From Mesorhizobium wenxiniae (GTDB lineage: Bacteria > Pseudomonadota > Alphaproteobacteria > Rhizobiales > Rhizobiaceae): a stretch of DNA of 64,000 nucleotides. Every line of letters begins with the position of its first letter. Position 1 is the first letter of the stretch. Shown here piece after piece: positions 56,608 to 64,000 of this stretch. A program made the translations under genes and the position numbers. A model generated the notes under the pieces. That model did not search any database. It had not been told where the DNA came from and was given only the letters and a program-made list of their open reading frames with translations. The stretch is taken from the NCBI RefSeq assembly GCF_002284535.1, contig NZ_NPKH01000011.1, positions 75,115 to 139,114 on the forward strand, in the 5' to 3' direction.

Positions 56608-57300
56608 ATGATCGCCAGGATGCAGACAAATCCCACGCCACACCACGCTAAGGTGCAGGCAAGACGCTGGCCGAAGCCTGAATTGCCTGAGACGACGGAA
56701 GGCGACGACGCAAGATCTATTCCCGAACTCAGCGAAGTCGCGAAAGCCTGCCGCCGCTGCCCGCTTTGGCGCAATGCAACACAGACCGTGTTCGGCGAAG
56801 GGCCTGACAAGGCCAAGGTGATCTTCGTCGGTGAACAGCCTGGCGACCAGGAGGATTTGGCCGGCAAACCCTTCGTCGGGCCGGCGGGCAAGGTCTTCGA
56901 CGCCATCCTTGAGGATGCCGGCGTCGACCGGTTGAAAGTCTATGTCACCAACGCGGTCAAGCATTTCAAATTCGAGCCGCGCGGCAAGCGGCGCATCCAC
57001 TCCAAGCCAAATGCCGGCGAGGTGCAGGCCTGCCGCTGGTGGCTCGACAAGGAGCTCGAAATGATCAAGCCCAATCTGGCGGTGGCGCTCGGCGCAACAG
57101 CGGCGCAGTCGCTGCTCGGCAAGGTCGTGCCGATCATGAAGATGCGCGGCGAGGTCGTGGAGCGCGACGATGGCTTGCGTGTGTTCGTCACCATCCACCC
57201 GTCCTTCATCCTGCGTATTCGCGAGCCGGCGGACAAACAGGCCGAGCGCGAGCGGTTCCTGCAGGACATGAAGGCGGTAAAAAAGCTGATGGCGGCCTGA
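56608..57300 (+). CDS. UdgX-type uracil-DNA glycosylase / DNA-crosslinking protein
   Basis: The 230-aa protein belongs to UDG family 4-like proteins with the UdgX loop K127–H131 (KRRIH), whose His forms a covalent link to the abasic site after uracil removal. Motif A is GEQPGDQED (about 75–83) and the C-terminal motif is HPSFILR. Three Cys are visible (C48, C51, C142), and K118–H119 sits where other family-4 enzymes have a further Cys, as in UdgX. The start among nearby ATGs (56608, 56620) is uncertain. The gene ends 2 bp before the convergent glycerate kinase. Confidence 0.9.
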   Translation: MIARMQTNPTPHHAKVQARRWPKPELPETTEGDDARSIPELSEVAKACRRCPLWRNATQTVFGEGPDKAKVIFVGEQPGDQEDLAGKPFVGPAGKVFDAILEDAGVDRLKVYVTNAVKHFKFEPRGKRRIHSKPNAGEVQACRWWLDKELEMIKPNLAVALGATAAQSLLGKVVPIMKMRGEVVERDDGLRVFVTIHPSFILRIREPADKQAERERFLQDMKAVKKLMAA

Positions 57301-57302
57301 AC

Positions 57303-58568
57303 CTATCTGATCAGGATCGCCCTTAGGTCATTGACATTCGTCCCGGTCGGGCCGGGCATAAAAAGATCGCCGACGACGTTGAATGCCGTCCAGGCATTGT
57401 TGCCGGCGAGCATGGCCTTAGCATCGACGCCCGTCGCCCGCATCCGCGACACCGTCGAGCCATCGGCGAAGGCGCCGGCATTGTCCTCAGAGCCGTCGAT
57501 GCCGTCGGTGTCAGCGGCCAGCGCGTGGATGCCATCCATGCCGCTGATGCCGATAGCGAAGGCGAGCAGGAACTCGCTGTTACGGCCGCCCTTGCCTTTT
57601 GCCCGCAAAGTCACCGTCGTCTCTCCACCAGACAAGACCAACACGGGCTTTCGGAAGGGCCGGTTGCGCGTCGCGACTTCGCGGGCGATCGCAGCGTGGA
57701 CACCGCCGACCTCGCGTGCCTCGCCCTCGATGGAATCGGAGAGGATGACCGCCTCGATGCCATGGCGCCTGGCTTCGGCTGCAGCCGCTTCCAGCGATAC
57801 GCCGGCCGAGGCGATCAGATGCACTTCGTTGCGCGAAAAACGCGAATCGTCGGCGCGCGGCGCATCTGCGGCCGGCGAATTGATATGCGCCATCACCGCA
57901 GCCGGCAGTTTCATGCCATAGGCGGCGATCGATGCCAGCGCCTCTTGGCGGCTGCCCGAATCGGGAACGGTCGGACCGGAAGCGACCAGCGCCGGATTGT
58001 CGCCCGGAATGTCGGAGACGACCAGCGACATGACCTTGGCCGGATAGGCGGCCGCGGCCAATCTACCGCCCTTGATAATGGAAACATGTTTGCGGATAGT
58101 GTTCATCGCGGCGATCGGCGCGCCGGAGGCGAGCAGCGCCTCGTTGACGGCGATCTCGTCGGCCAGCGTCAGACCTTCCGCGGGCGCCGGCAGCAGCGCC
58201 GACCCCCCGCCGGAAATGAGCGCCACGACCAGATCATCCGCGGTCAGCCCCTGAACTTTTTCGAGCAGCCGGCGCGACGCTTCGAGCCCTGCGACGTCCG
58301 GCACCGGATGCGCCGCCTCGATGATCTCGATGCGCTGGCATGCCGCAGCGTAGCCGTAGCGGGTGACGACCAGCCCTTCGATCGGCCCGTCCCACACCTT
58401 CTCGAAAGCCGCCGCCATCTGCGCCGAACCCTTGCCGGCACCGACGACGATGGTGCGCCCTTTCGGCCTTGCCGGCAGGTGATCCCTGATGGTCCTCTGG
58501 GGATCGGCAGCGGCGACGGCGGCATTGAAGATGGCGGTGAGGAAGGTCTTGGGATCGATCTCGGTCAT
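57303..58568 (-). CDS. Glycerate 2-kinase (MOFRL/GckA family)
   Basis: The 421-aa kinase phosphorylates D-glycerate to 2-phosphoglycerate. It shows an N-terminal segment GRTIVVGAGKGSAQMAAAFE, the GLTADDLVVALISGGGSALL loop (GGGSALLP), MNTIRKHVSIIKGGRLA, and the C-terminal MOFRL domain (LSGGETTVTLRAKGKGGRNS). The start is ATG 58568, overlapping the stop of the DUF336 gene (ATGA). A longer frame upstream overlaps that gene and is not used. Glycerate would come from hydroxypyruvate, allantoin or glyoxylate metabolism. Confidence 0.93.
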   Translation of the reverse strand: MTEIDPKTFLTAIFNAAVAAADPQRTIRDHLPARPKGRTIVVGAGKGSAQMAAAFEKVWDGPIEGLVVTRYGYAAACQRIEIIEAAHPVPDVAGLEASRRLLEKVQGLTADDLVVALISGGGSALLPAPAEGLTLADEIAVNEALLASGAPIAAMNTIRKHVSIIKGGRLAAAAYPAKVMSLVVSDIPGDNPALVASGPTVPDSGSRQEALASIAAYGMKLPAAVMAHINSPAADAPRADDSRFSRNEVHLIASAGVSLEAAAAEARRHGIEAVILSDSIEGEAREVGGVHAAIAREVATRNRPFRKPVLVLSGGETTVTLRAKGKGGRNSEFLLAFAIGISGMDGIHALAADTDGIDGSEDNAGAFADGSTVSRMRATGVDAKAMLAGNNAWTAFNVVGDLFMPGPTGTNVNDLRAILIR

Positions 58569-59068
58569 TTTGCTTCCGGCGGCAGTGCCAGTTCGCACCC
58601 GTCGACGCCGAGATGGCTGCACAGCGCATCGACGACGACGCCGTGATCCTCGCGCTCCGGCAGGCCCGAGACCGCGATCACACCGATCACACCGGCGCCC
58701 TTGACCGTGACAGGAAAACCGCCGCCGGCCAGCACGTAGTCTGAGATGTCGAGCCCCTCGCCCGGCTTGAAGCTGCGGTCGGGACGCTGCTGCTCCAGCA
58801 CCATGCGGTAGGTGCTTTTCAGGAACCGCCGCACTACGTTGATCTTGCGCCGCGCCCAATCCGGATTGGAGGCGTTCGAGCCCGGCATTGCCGCGTAGAA
58901 CAGCGGCCGGTCGAAGGTTCTGATATCGACGATGATCGGCAGATTCTCGGCTAGTGCCCGGTCGCGGATCGCCGAGCCGATCTTGAAGGCGACAGCCTCA
59001 TCAAAGGCCGGGAAGACAAGCTCGGCTTCCTGTTTCTGGATCAGAGCGATATCGTCCGCAACGGCCAT
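58565..59068 (-). CDS. DUF336 / UPF0303 (GlcG/HbpS-like) protein
   Basis: The 167-aa protein has NLPIIVDIRTFDRPLFYAAM and a C-terminal GGGFPVTVKGAGVIGVIAVS, typical of the GlcG/HbpS-like alpha-beta-alpha fold. UPF0303 members are often labelled heme-degrading; the catalytic role is unproven. It overlaps the glycerate kinase start and is the first gene of a two-gene operon. An RRKINVVRRFLKSTY basic segment is notable. GlcG-like proteins are common beside glycolate/glycerate genes, which fits. Confidence 0.88.
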   Translation of the reverse strand: MAVADDIALIQKQEAELVFPAFDEAVAFKIGSAIRDRALAENLPIIVDIRTFDRPLFYAAMPGSNASNPDWARRKINVVRRFLKSTYRMVLEQQRPDRSFKPGEGLDISDYVLAGGGFPVTVKGAGVIGVIAVSGLPEREDHGVVVDALCSHLGVDGCELALPPEAK

Positions 59069-59115
59069 GTCGTTCCCCTGTCAACTCCACGCTTTGACCG
59101 ATGGTTGCCGCCGGG

Positions 59116-59850
59116 TCAAGCCTCGGATGCTTCACGCGGATCCGTCTCCAGCGCCAGATCGACCGCGGCCTCGGCATGAAGAACCGTTACGTCGAAGGCT
59201 GGCACAGGATAGTCGTCCGTGTCGAGCAGAAGCGGCAGTTCGGTGCAGCCGACGATGATCGCTTCCGCGCCACGGGCCTGGAGATCACGCGCCATTTGCA
59301 GGAGCGCCGCCTTGGAGGCGTTCTTGACGGCGCCCAGGGTCAGCTCGTCAACGATGATCCGGTGCAGAGCGGTGCGCTGCTCCTGTAGCGGCGTGATCAC
59401 GTCGAGGCCATGACGGTCCCTGAGCCGTTGTCTGAAGAAATCCATCTCCATCGTGTATCGGGTTCCCAAAAGTCCGACGCGCGAGAAACCCCGGTTGCGG
59501 ATCGCAACTGCAGTCGGATCGGCCAGATGGAGCAACGGGATACCAATCGCCGCCTCAACCTGATCTGCAACCGAGTGCGGGGTGACCGCCGTGATGATCA
59601 CGAAGTCTGCCCCGGCCCCTTCCAGGCACCGCGCGGCCTCGGCAACTCTTTCACCGACGCTATCCCATCGACCCATGGAAGCCATGGTGTTAAGTTCGTC
59701 GAAATCGAGCGTGAACAGCACGGAGCGCGCATTGTGATGGCCGCCAAGCCGGCGATGTGCGGCCGCGTTCAGCAGCCGGTAGTAGAGGGCGCTCGACTCC
59801 CAGCTCATTCCTCCGACCATTCCGATCAGCTTGGACTGGCGCACTGTCAT
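59116..59850 (-). CDS. Aspartate/glutamate racemase-fold protein (first catalytic residue absent)
   Basis: The 244-aa protein is close in pattern to E. coli YgeA: SKLIGMVGGMSWESSALYYR at the start, LLGTRYTMEMDFFRQRL in the middle and IIVGCTELPLLLDT near the end, with C202 as the second catalytic cysteine. The first catalytic site, usually C-N-T-x-H (T-N-T in YgeA), reads A88-V-T-P-H92, so the acid/base residue and Asn are lost. Racemisation of an amino acid is therefore doubtful. It follows the purine genes on the same strand. ATG 59850 is used; GTG 59862 is in frame. Confidence 0.85.
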   Translation of the reverse strand: MTVRQSKLIGMVGGMSWESSALYYRLLNAAAHRRLGGHHNARSVLFTLDFDELNTMASMGRWDSVGERVAEAARCLEGAGADFVIITAVTPHSVADQVEAAIGIPLLHLADPTAVAIRNRGFSRVGLLGTRYTMEMDFFRQRLRDRHGLDVITPLQEQRTALHRIIVDELTLGAVKNASKAALLQMARDLQARGAEAIIVGCTELPLLLDTDDYPVPAFDVTVLHAEAAVDLALETDPREASEA

Positions 59851-59870
59851 GCTTGAACCCACCGATTACT

Positions 59871-61196
59871 TCATAGCCCGACGTTAAGTCCCAGATCGCT
59901 TTTCATCGCACGTCCGGCGAGATAGACCTCGCGCACGGCGCGGTCGTCGCCCTGTGTCTGCAGCAGAAACAGTTCCTCCGCCAGCGTGTCCGCCGTCTCC
60001 ATCCGCAGCCGCATGGCCGGCGTGGCGCGGGCATCGAGGACGATGATGTCGGCATCGCTGCCTTGGTCGAGCGTGCCGACTTTTTCCACGACCGACAGCG
60101 CCTCGGCATTGCCGCGGGTGAGCTGCCAGAACGACTGGAACGGGTTGAGCTTCTCGCCATTCAGCGCGATCACCTTATAACCCTCGTCCATGGTGCGCAG
60201 CATCGAGTAATTGGTGCCGCCGCCGACATCGGTGGCGGCGGCGATGCGGAGGGCTTTGTCACGCGTGCGGTAGCGCTGATAGTCGAACAAGCCCGAGCCG
60301 AGGAACAGGTTCGAGGTCGGGCAGAACACGGCCACCGAGCCCGTGTCCGAAAGCGCATCCGCCTCGCGTTCCGACAGATGGATGCAGTGGCCGAACAGGC
60401 TTTTGCGCCCGAGCAGCCCATAATGCTCGTAGACATCGGTATAGTCGCGTGCCTGGGGGTAAAGTTGCAGCGTAAAGGCGATCTCGGCGTGGTTTTCCGA
60501 CAGATGCGTCTGCATGTGCAGATCAGGATATTCGCGGCAGAGCGCGCCTGCCATCTCCAACTGCTCGGGTGATGAGGTGATGGCGAAGCGCGGTGTGATG
60601 GCATAGTGCTGGCGCCCCTTGCCGTGCCATTCGGCGATCAGCGCCTTGCTGTCGTCATAACCCGATTGCGGCGTGTCGAGCACGCCCTCCGGCGCGTTGC
60701 GATCCATCATCACTTTGCCGGCGATGTTCAGCATGTTGCGGTCATGCGACTCGGCGAAGAACGCTTCGGCCGATTCCCTGTGGACCGAGCAATAGGCGGC
60801 GACTGTCGTCGTGCCGTGGCGCACCATCTCGTCGAGGAACAGCCTGGCGATGCGGCGGCCATGCTGGGCGTTCTGGAATTTGGTTTCCTCGGGAAAGGTG
60901 TAAGTGTTCAGCCAGTCGAGCAGCTCGGCGCCGTAGGAAGCGATAACCTGCATCTGCGGAAAGTGCGCGTGCGCGTCAATGAAGCCAGGCAGCAGCAGGT
61001 GCGGGCGGTGGTCGATCTTTTTTACGCCTTCATCAGCTTTTTTCTCGACGTCGGCATAGGCGCCTGCGGCAGCGATCCTGCCGTCGCGGAGCAGCAGGCC
61101 GCCGTCATCCTCGTAGCGCCAGGCGGAATGATCGTCGACGGTCTCAGGCCAGCGCAGGAAGGACAGCGTGCGGCCGCGCAGGAGCGTGCTGGTCAT
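59871..61196 (-). CDS. guaD: Guanine deaminase
   Basis: GuaD hydrolyses guanine to xanthine and ammonia. The 441-aa amidohydrolase has the metal site LLPGFIDAHAHFPQ, THLSENHAEI with the third metal His, GHCIHLSEREADAL and AATDVGGGTNYSML with the final Asp. The start is ATG 61196, two base pairs after the upstream gene's stop. It is co-transcribed with the membrane urate oxidase, feeding the xanthine → urate route. A longer upstream frame overlaps that gene and is not used. Confidence 0.95.
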   Translation of the reverse strand: MTSTLLRGRTLSFLRWPETVDDHSAWRYEDDGGLLLRDGRIAAAGAYADVEKKADEGVKKIDHRPHLLLPGFIDAHAHFPQMQVIASYGAELLDWLNTYTFPEETKFQNAQHGRRIARLFLDEMVRHGTTTVAAYCSVHRESAEAFFAESHDRNMLNIAGKVMMDRNAPEGVLDTPQSGYDDSKALIAEWHGKGRQHYAITPRFAITSSPEQLEMAGALCREYPDLHMQTHLSENHAEIAFTLQLYPQARDYTDVYEHYGLLGRKSLFGHCIHLSEREADALSDTGSVAVFCPTSNLFLGSGLFDYQRYRTRDKALRIAAATDVGGGTNYSMLRTMDEGYKVIALNGEKLNPFQSFWQLTRGNAEALSVVEKVGTLDQGSDADIIVLDARATPAMRLRMETADTLAEELFLLQTQGDDRAVREVYLAGRAMKSDLGLNVGL

Positions 61197-61198
61197 GC

Positions 61199-62416
61199 TT
61201 ATTTCCCTGCCTCCTCGAACCATGCCACCAGCAACGCCCGTTCCTTGTCGGTGATATGGGTGACGTTGGCGGGCGGCATCGCGTGGCTGCGGCCGGCCTG
61301 CAGGTAGATCTCGCGGGCCTGCTCGGCGATGCCGGCGTCGGTGTCGAGCATCACACCTTTCGGCGCGTGATAGATGCCCTCGTAGGATGGCTCCCGCGCA
61401 TGACACATCGAGCAGCGGCCAAGCACCGTGTCGCGCACTGCGGGAAAGTGCGCCGAGGCGACATAGACCTGTGCCGCAGAGGTCGCCTTGACTTCGCCGG
61501 TCAGCACTTTCGGCACCGTTGACAGCCACATGATGGCGACGAACAGGACGGCCGCAGCCAGCCAGGTCCAGGTCGGGTTACCCTTGCGCGCATGCATCGT
61601 ATTGAAATAGTGCCGGATCAGCACGCCGATGGTGAAAACCAGCGAGGCGATCACCCAGTTGAACTCGGTGCCGAACGCCAGCGGGTAGTGGTTCGACAGC
61701 ATCAAGAACAAAACGGGCAGCGTCAGGTAATTGTTGTGCAGCGAGCGCTGCTTGGCAATCTTGCCGTATTTCGGGTCGGGCTTGCGGCCGGCGATCAGGT
61801 CGGCGACGACGATCTTCTGGTTCGGGATGATGACCATGAAGACATTGGCCGACATAATCGTTGCGGTGATAGCGCCAAGATGCAGGAAGGCGGCGCGGCC
61901 GGTGAACAGGTGGGTAAGACCCCAGGCGATGAACACCAGCACGCCATAGAGCACCAGCATCAGGCCGGTGTCGCTGTTGCCAAGCGGCGAACGGCATAAG
62001 AGATCGTAGACCACCCAGCCGACGCCGATCGTCGCCAGTGACAGCAAGATGCCTGTAGGCACCGACATGGCAAGCACATTGGGATCGATCAGGAACAGGT
62101 CCGCCCCGGCATAGTAGACGACGCACAGCATGGCAAAGCCCGACAGCCAGGTGGCGTAGGATTCCCATTTGAACCAGGTCAGGTGCTCGGGCATTTCGGC
62201 CGGCGCCACCAGATATTTCTGGATGTGATAGAAGCCGCCGCCATGCACCTGCCATTCCTCGCCGAAGGCGCCGACAGGCATGCCCGGTCGCTGGCGCAAG
62301 CCAAGATCGAGCGCAACGAAATAGAAGGACGAACCGATCCACGCTATGCTGGTGACGACATGCAGCCAGCGCACGGCGAAACTCAGCCAGTCCCAGAAAA
62401 TCGCGAAATCCAACAT
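61199..62416 (-). CDS. puuD: Membrane urate oxidase (PuuD type, cytochrome c fused)
   Basis: The 405-aa protein has an N-terminal urate-oxidase membrane domain with about eight to nine helices (FAVRWLHVVTSIAWIGSSFY, GGFYHIQKYLVAPAEMPEHL). The C-terminal cytochrome c domain has the heme motif C-S-M-C-H (TVLGRCSMCHAREPSYEG) and a distal Met in SHAMPPANVTHI. It oxidises urate to 5-hydroxyisourate and passes electrons to the respiratory chain. It is first in the purine operon and divergent from the LysR regulator. Confidence 0.94.
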   Translation of the reverse strand: MLDFAIFWDWLSFAVRWLHVVTSIAWIGSSFYFVALDLGLRQRPGMPVGAFGEEWQVHGGGFYHIQKYLVAPAEMPEHLTWFKWESYATWLSGFAMLCVVYYAGADLFLIDPNVLAMSVPTGILLSLATIGVGWVVYDLLCRSPLGNSDTGLMLVLYGVLVFIAWGLTHLFTGRAAFLHLGAITATIMSANVFMVIIPNQKIVVADLIAGRKPDPKYGKIAKQRSLHNNYLTLPVLFLMLSNHYPLAFGTEFNWVIASLVFTIGVLIRHYFNTMHARKGNPTWTWLAAAVLFVAIMWLSTVPKVLTGEVKATSAAQVYVASAHFPAVRDTVLGRCSMCHAREPSYEGIYHAPKGVMLDTDAGIAEQAREIYLQAGRSHAMPPANVTHITDKERALLVAWFEEAGK

Positions 62417-62514
62417 TGAAAAGTCGTCCCTGCCGATCGGCTGACTTTACGGACTGGACCGCAAACGGAAAGGGCCGAGCTGCACGATGACTTTCAAAAA
62501 AAAATAGAAAATAT

Positions 62515-62528
62515 TAGGGTTATCCCTA
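62515..62528. promoter_or_regulatory. Candidate LysR operator
   Basis: TAGGG and CCCTA flank TTAT to make a 14-bp palindrome in the 136-bp gap between puuD and the LysR gene. It ends 24 bp before the LysR ATG. This is close to the T-N11-A type of site and would let the regulator act on both divergent promoters. An AT-rich stretch lies beside it. Confidence 0.45.
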
Positions 62529-62552
62529 CGCCGTATGAGAGCCCTAAGCCGC

Positions 62553-63473
62553 ATGGCCTACCTCGACAACATCGCCGTTTTTGTTCGCGTCGTCGAGCTT
62601 GGCAATCTATCGGCGGCGGGCCGTGACATGCGCATTTCGCCGGCGGTCGCCTCCAACCGCATCAAGGAGCTCGAAAAGCACCTTGGTGTCAGGCTATTCA
62701 ACCGCACGACGCGGCAATTAATGCCGACCGAGCACGGCACGGTGTTCTACTCCGGCGCCAAGCAAGTGCTTGAGGCGGTCACCGAGGCGGAGGCCGCGGT
62801 CAGCGCGTTGTCAGGCCAGCCGCGCGGCACCATCAAGGTGACAGCGCCGCTCGGCCTCGGCCGGCGGCTGGTGGCCTCGGGCATCCCAGATTTCCACGAC
62901 AAATACCCTGATATCGAGGTGCGGCTGAGGCTTTCAGACCACAATGTCGACATTATGAAGGAAGGCATCGACGTTGCCTTCCGGCTCGGTATCATCGAGG
63001 ACTCCAGCCTCAGGATGCGCGGCATCATGGAGTGCGAGCGGGTGCTGGTGGCGGCGCCGAAATATCTGGAGACGCGCGGTGAGCCGGCCGAGCCGCAGGA
63101 ACTGATCGGCAAAAAGCACGACTGCCTGATGCTTCGCTATTCCGGCGCGCGCGAATACGTCTGGACGCTGCAGACGGCTGACGGCCCGCGGAAATTCGAA
63201 GTGCATGGGCCTTATGACACCGACGATGGCGACGTGCTGACCGGCTGGGCGCTGTCCGGCCGCGGCATCATCAACAAGCCGCGCTTCGAGGTTGAGCCGT
63301 TCATCCGCGACCGGCGGCTGAAGGTGATCCTGCCCGACACGCCGCCGACACCGGTGCAGTTCGCCGCCGTCTACCCGCACAAGAAGCTGCAGGACCCGAA
63401 GGTGCGGCTGCTGCTCGATTTCATGGCCGAGCGCTGCCAACGGCTGATCAAGGATATTCTGGCAGGCAAATGA
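62553..63473 (+). CDS. LysR family transcriptional regulator
   Basis: The 306-aa regulator has an N-terminal helix-turn-helix (LGNLSAAGRDMRISPAVASN, with RIKELEKHLGVRLFNRTTRQ). The substrate-binding-like effector domain begins GTIKVTAPLGLGRRLVASGI and includes VRLRLSDHNVDIMKEGIDVA. This effector type is common in the CrgA/aromatic group. ATG 62553 (MAYLDNIAVF) is chosen over an in-frame ATG 18 bp upstream. It faces the purine operon and probably controls it. The C-terminal part ends in a dimerising helix. Confidence 0.92.
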   Translation: MAYLDNIAVFVRVVELGNLSAAGRDMRISPAVASNRIKELEKHLGVRLFNRTTRQLMPTEHGTVFYSGAKQVLEAVTEAEAAVSALSGQPRGTIKVTAPLGLGRRLVASGIPDFHDKYPDIEVRLRLSDHNVDIMKEGIDVAFRLGIIEDSSLRMRGIMECERVLVAAPKYLETRGEPAEPQELIGKKHDCLMLRYSGAREYVWTLQTADGPRKFEVHGPYDTDDGDVLTGWALSGRGIINKPRFEVEPFIRDRRLKVILPDTPPTPVQFAAVYPHKKLQDPKVRLLLDFMAERCQRLIKDILAGK

Positions 63474-63548
63474 TCGCCGGCTGGCCGGTTGCGTCCCGTC
63501 AAGCCGGCGAAGATAGTCCCTGCGGAATTCACTCACCAGGGAAGACCG

Positions 63549-64000
63549 ATGGCCAGCGGTGCCAAAATGCATCTCGCCGTTTCACTGTTTCCGGAAAGCG
63601 CTCTTTCCCCTCCATCCGACGCCGGTCCGGATTTCACTCTTTTGGCCCGGTTTGTGCAAAAGGCCGAGACGGCCGGGCTGGATATGGTGCTGCTTGCTGA
63701 TTCCGCGCCGGCTGCAGGCGGCGACGCACCGAACCGGCAAGTGCCCTTCGAAGCGACGACCCTGCTGGCAGCGCTTGCGACGATTACCAGCAGGATTGGC
63801 CTCGTCGCCGCGGCGTCGACGGTCGCCCACCAGCCCTACAACCTCGCGCGCCGTTTCGCATCGCTCGACGTCATCAGCCATGGCCGTGCCGGGTGGCACG
63901 CAAGCATGGTCCCCGATCCGCGCGAGGCGACCAATTTCAGCCGTCCGGAAGGGTTTTCCCGCGACGATTTCCGCCGACGCGCGGAAGAATTCATCGGGAT
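63549..64000 (+). CDS. Partial LLM-class flavin monooxygenase (NtaA/SnaA/DszA group)
   Basis: The gene starts at ATG 63549 after GGGAAG and runs off the right edge, so 150 residues are visible. The bacterial-luciferase-like N-terminus includes FVQKAETAGLDMVLLADSAP, a FEATTLLAALATITSRIGLV strand-helix and the family signature RRFASLDVISHGRAGWHASM, which is the group's (R/H)xFASLDxxSxGRAGWN pattern with His at the N position. The family uses FMNH2 to oxidise substrates such as chelating agents or sulfur compounds. The substrate is unknown. Confidence 0.85.
   Translation, partial: MASGAKMHLAVSLFPESALSPPSDAGPDFTLLARFVQKAETAGLDMVLLADSAPAAGGDAPNRQVPFEATTLLAALATITSRIGLVAAASTVAHQPYNLARRFASLDVISHGRAGWHASMVPDPREATNFSRPEGFSRDDFRRRAEEFIG

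Overview
The window looks like a chromosomal segment of an alphaproteobacterium of the order Rhizobiales, most likely Mesorhizobium or a close relative. This is inferred from the TIGR02300–aroA–cmk–rpsA block, a class II EPSP synthase very close to the Agrobacterium type, the three-gene (split alpha) transhydrogenase, high-GC codon use, and intergenic palindromes of the RIME-like type known from rhizobia. There is no rRNA, no CRISPR array and no intact insertion sequence.

Layout. (a) 1–2300: sparse region of very small hypothetical genes and fragments, ending at tRNA-Ala(GGC). (b) 2.4–7.3 kb: housekeeping block (FYDLN acidic protein, aroA, a large palindromic repeat, cmk, rpsA, strong terminator). 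(c) 7.3–15.2 kb: catabolic and transport island for an arginine-like or guanidino compound. A DDAH/amidinotransferase-fold hydrolase and a 2-ketoarginine decarboxylase (overlapping genes), plus a downstream SDR, run leftward. A polar amino-acid ABC importer (ATPase, binding protein, two permeases) and an Ldh2-type reductase run rightward. (d) 15.5–24 kb: DoxX, an NDUFA9-like protein, a cytochrome P450, gyrB, a 25-residue membrane peptide, and two membrane or hydrolase hypotheticals. (e) 24.2–28 kb: pntB–pntA2–pntA1–aa3 oxidase subunit IV operon and a DUF3096 gene. (f) 28.1–36.4 kb: FeeM-like N-acyltransferase, a GGDEF–EAL protein, a fused indolepyruvate:ferredoxin oxidoreductase, a lipoprotein, and a CGNR regulator. 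(g) 36.5–48.9 kb: an orphan LivH-like permease, RIME-like repeats, a TRAP transporter with a zinc alcohol dehydrogenase, a gamma-glutamyl hydrolase, an AprI-like inhibitor, a LacI regulator with a hydroxyacid dehydrogenase, a DMT exporter, DUF2000/AraC, and MarR. (h) 49–53.5 kb: intradiol dioxygenase-like protein, COG0523 metallochaperone GTPase, a decayed DUF1778/GNAT toxin–antitoxin module, and a WD40 protein. (i) 53.6–64 kb: class III aminotransferase with a glutamine-synthetase-family ligase, UdgX, glycerate 2-kinase with a DUF336 protein, and a purine-degradation operon (membrane urate oxidase, guanine deaminase, racemase-like protein) facing a LysR regulator. The window ends inside a flavin monooxygenase.

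Most distinctive observations. The toxin–antitoxin remnant at 51.1–51.9 kb has a perfect 13-bp-arm operator still in place, while the antitoxin carries two frameshifts that cancel each other and the toxin carries one that does not. The guanidino-compound island at 7.3–15.2 kb could be an undescribed combination of 2-ketoarginine decarboxylase, DDAH-fold hydrolase and dedicated importer. Other points are a UdgX with its KRRIH loop, an EPSPS that has Gly at the position where the glyphosate-tolerant CP4 enzyme has Ala, a racemase-like protein missing its first catalytic residue, and two genes that appear to start with CTG. All family assignments come from reading the sequence; no database search was run.
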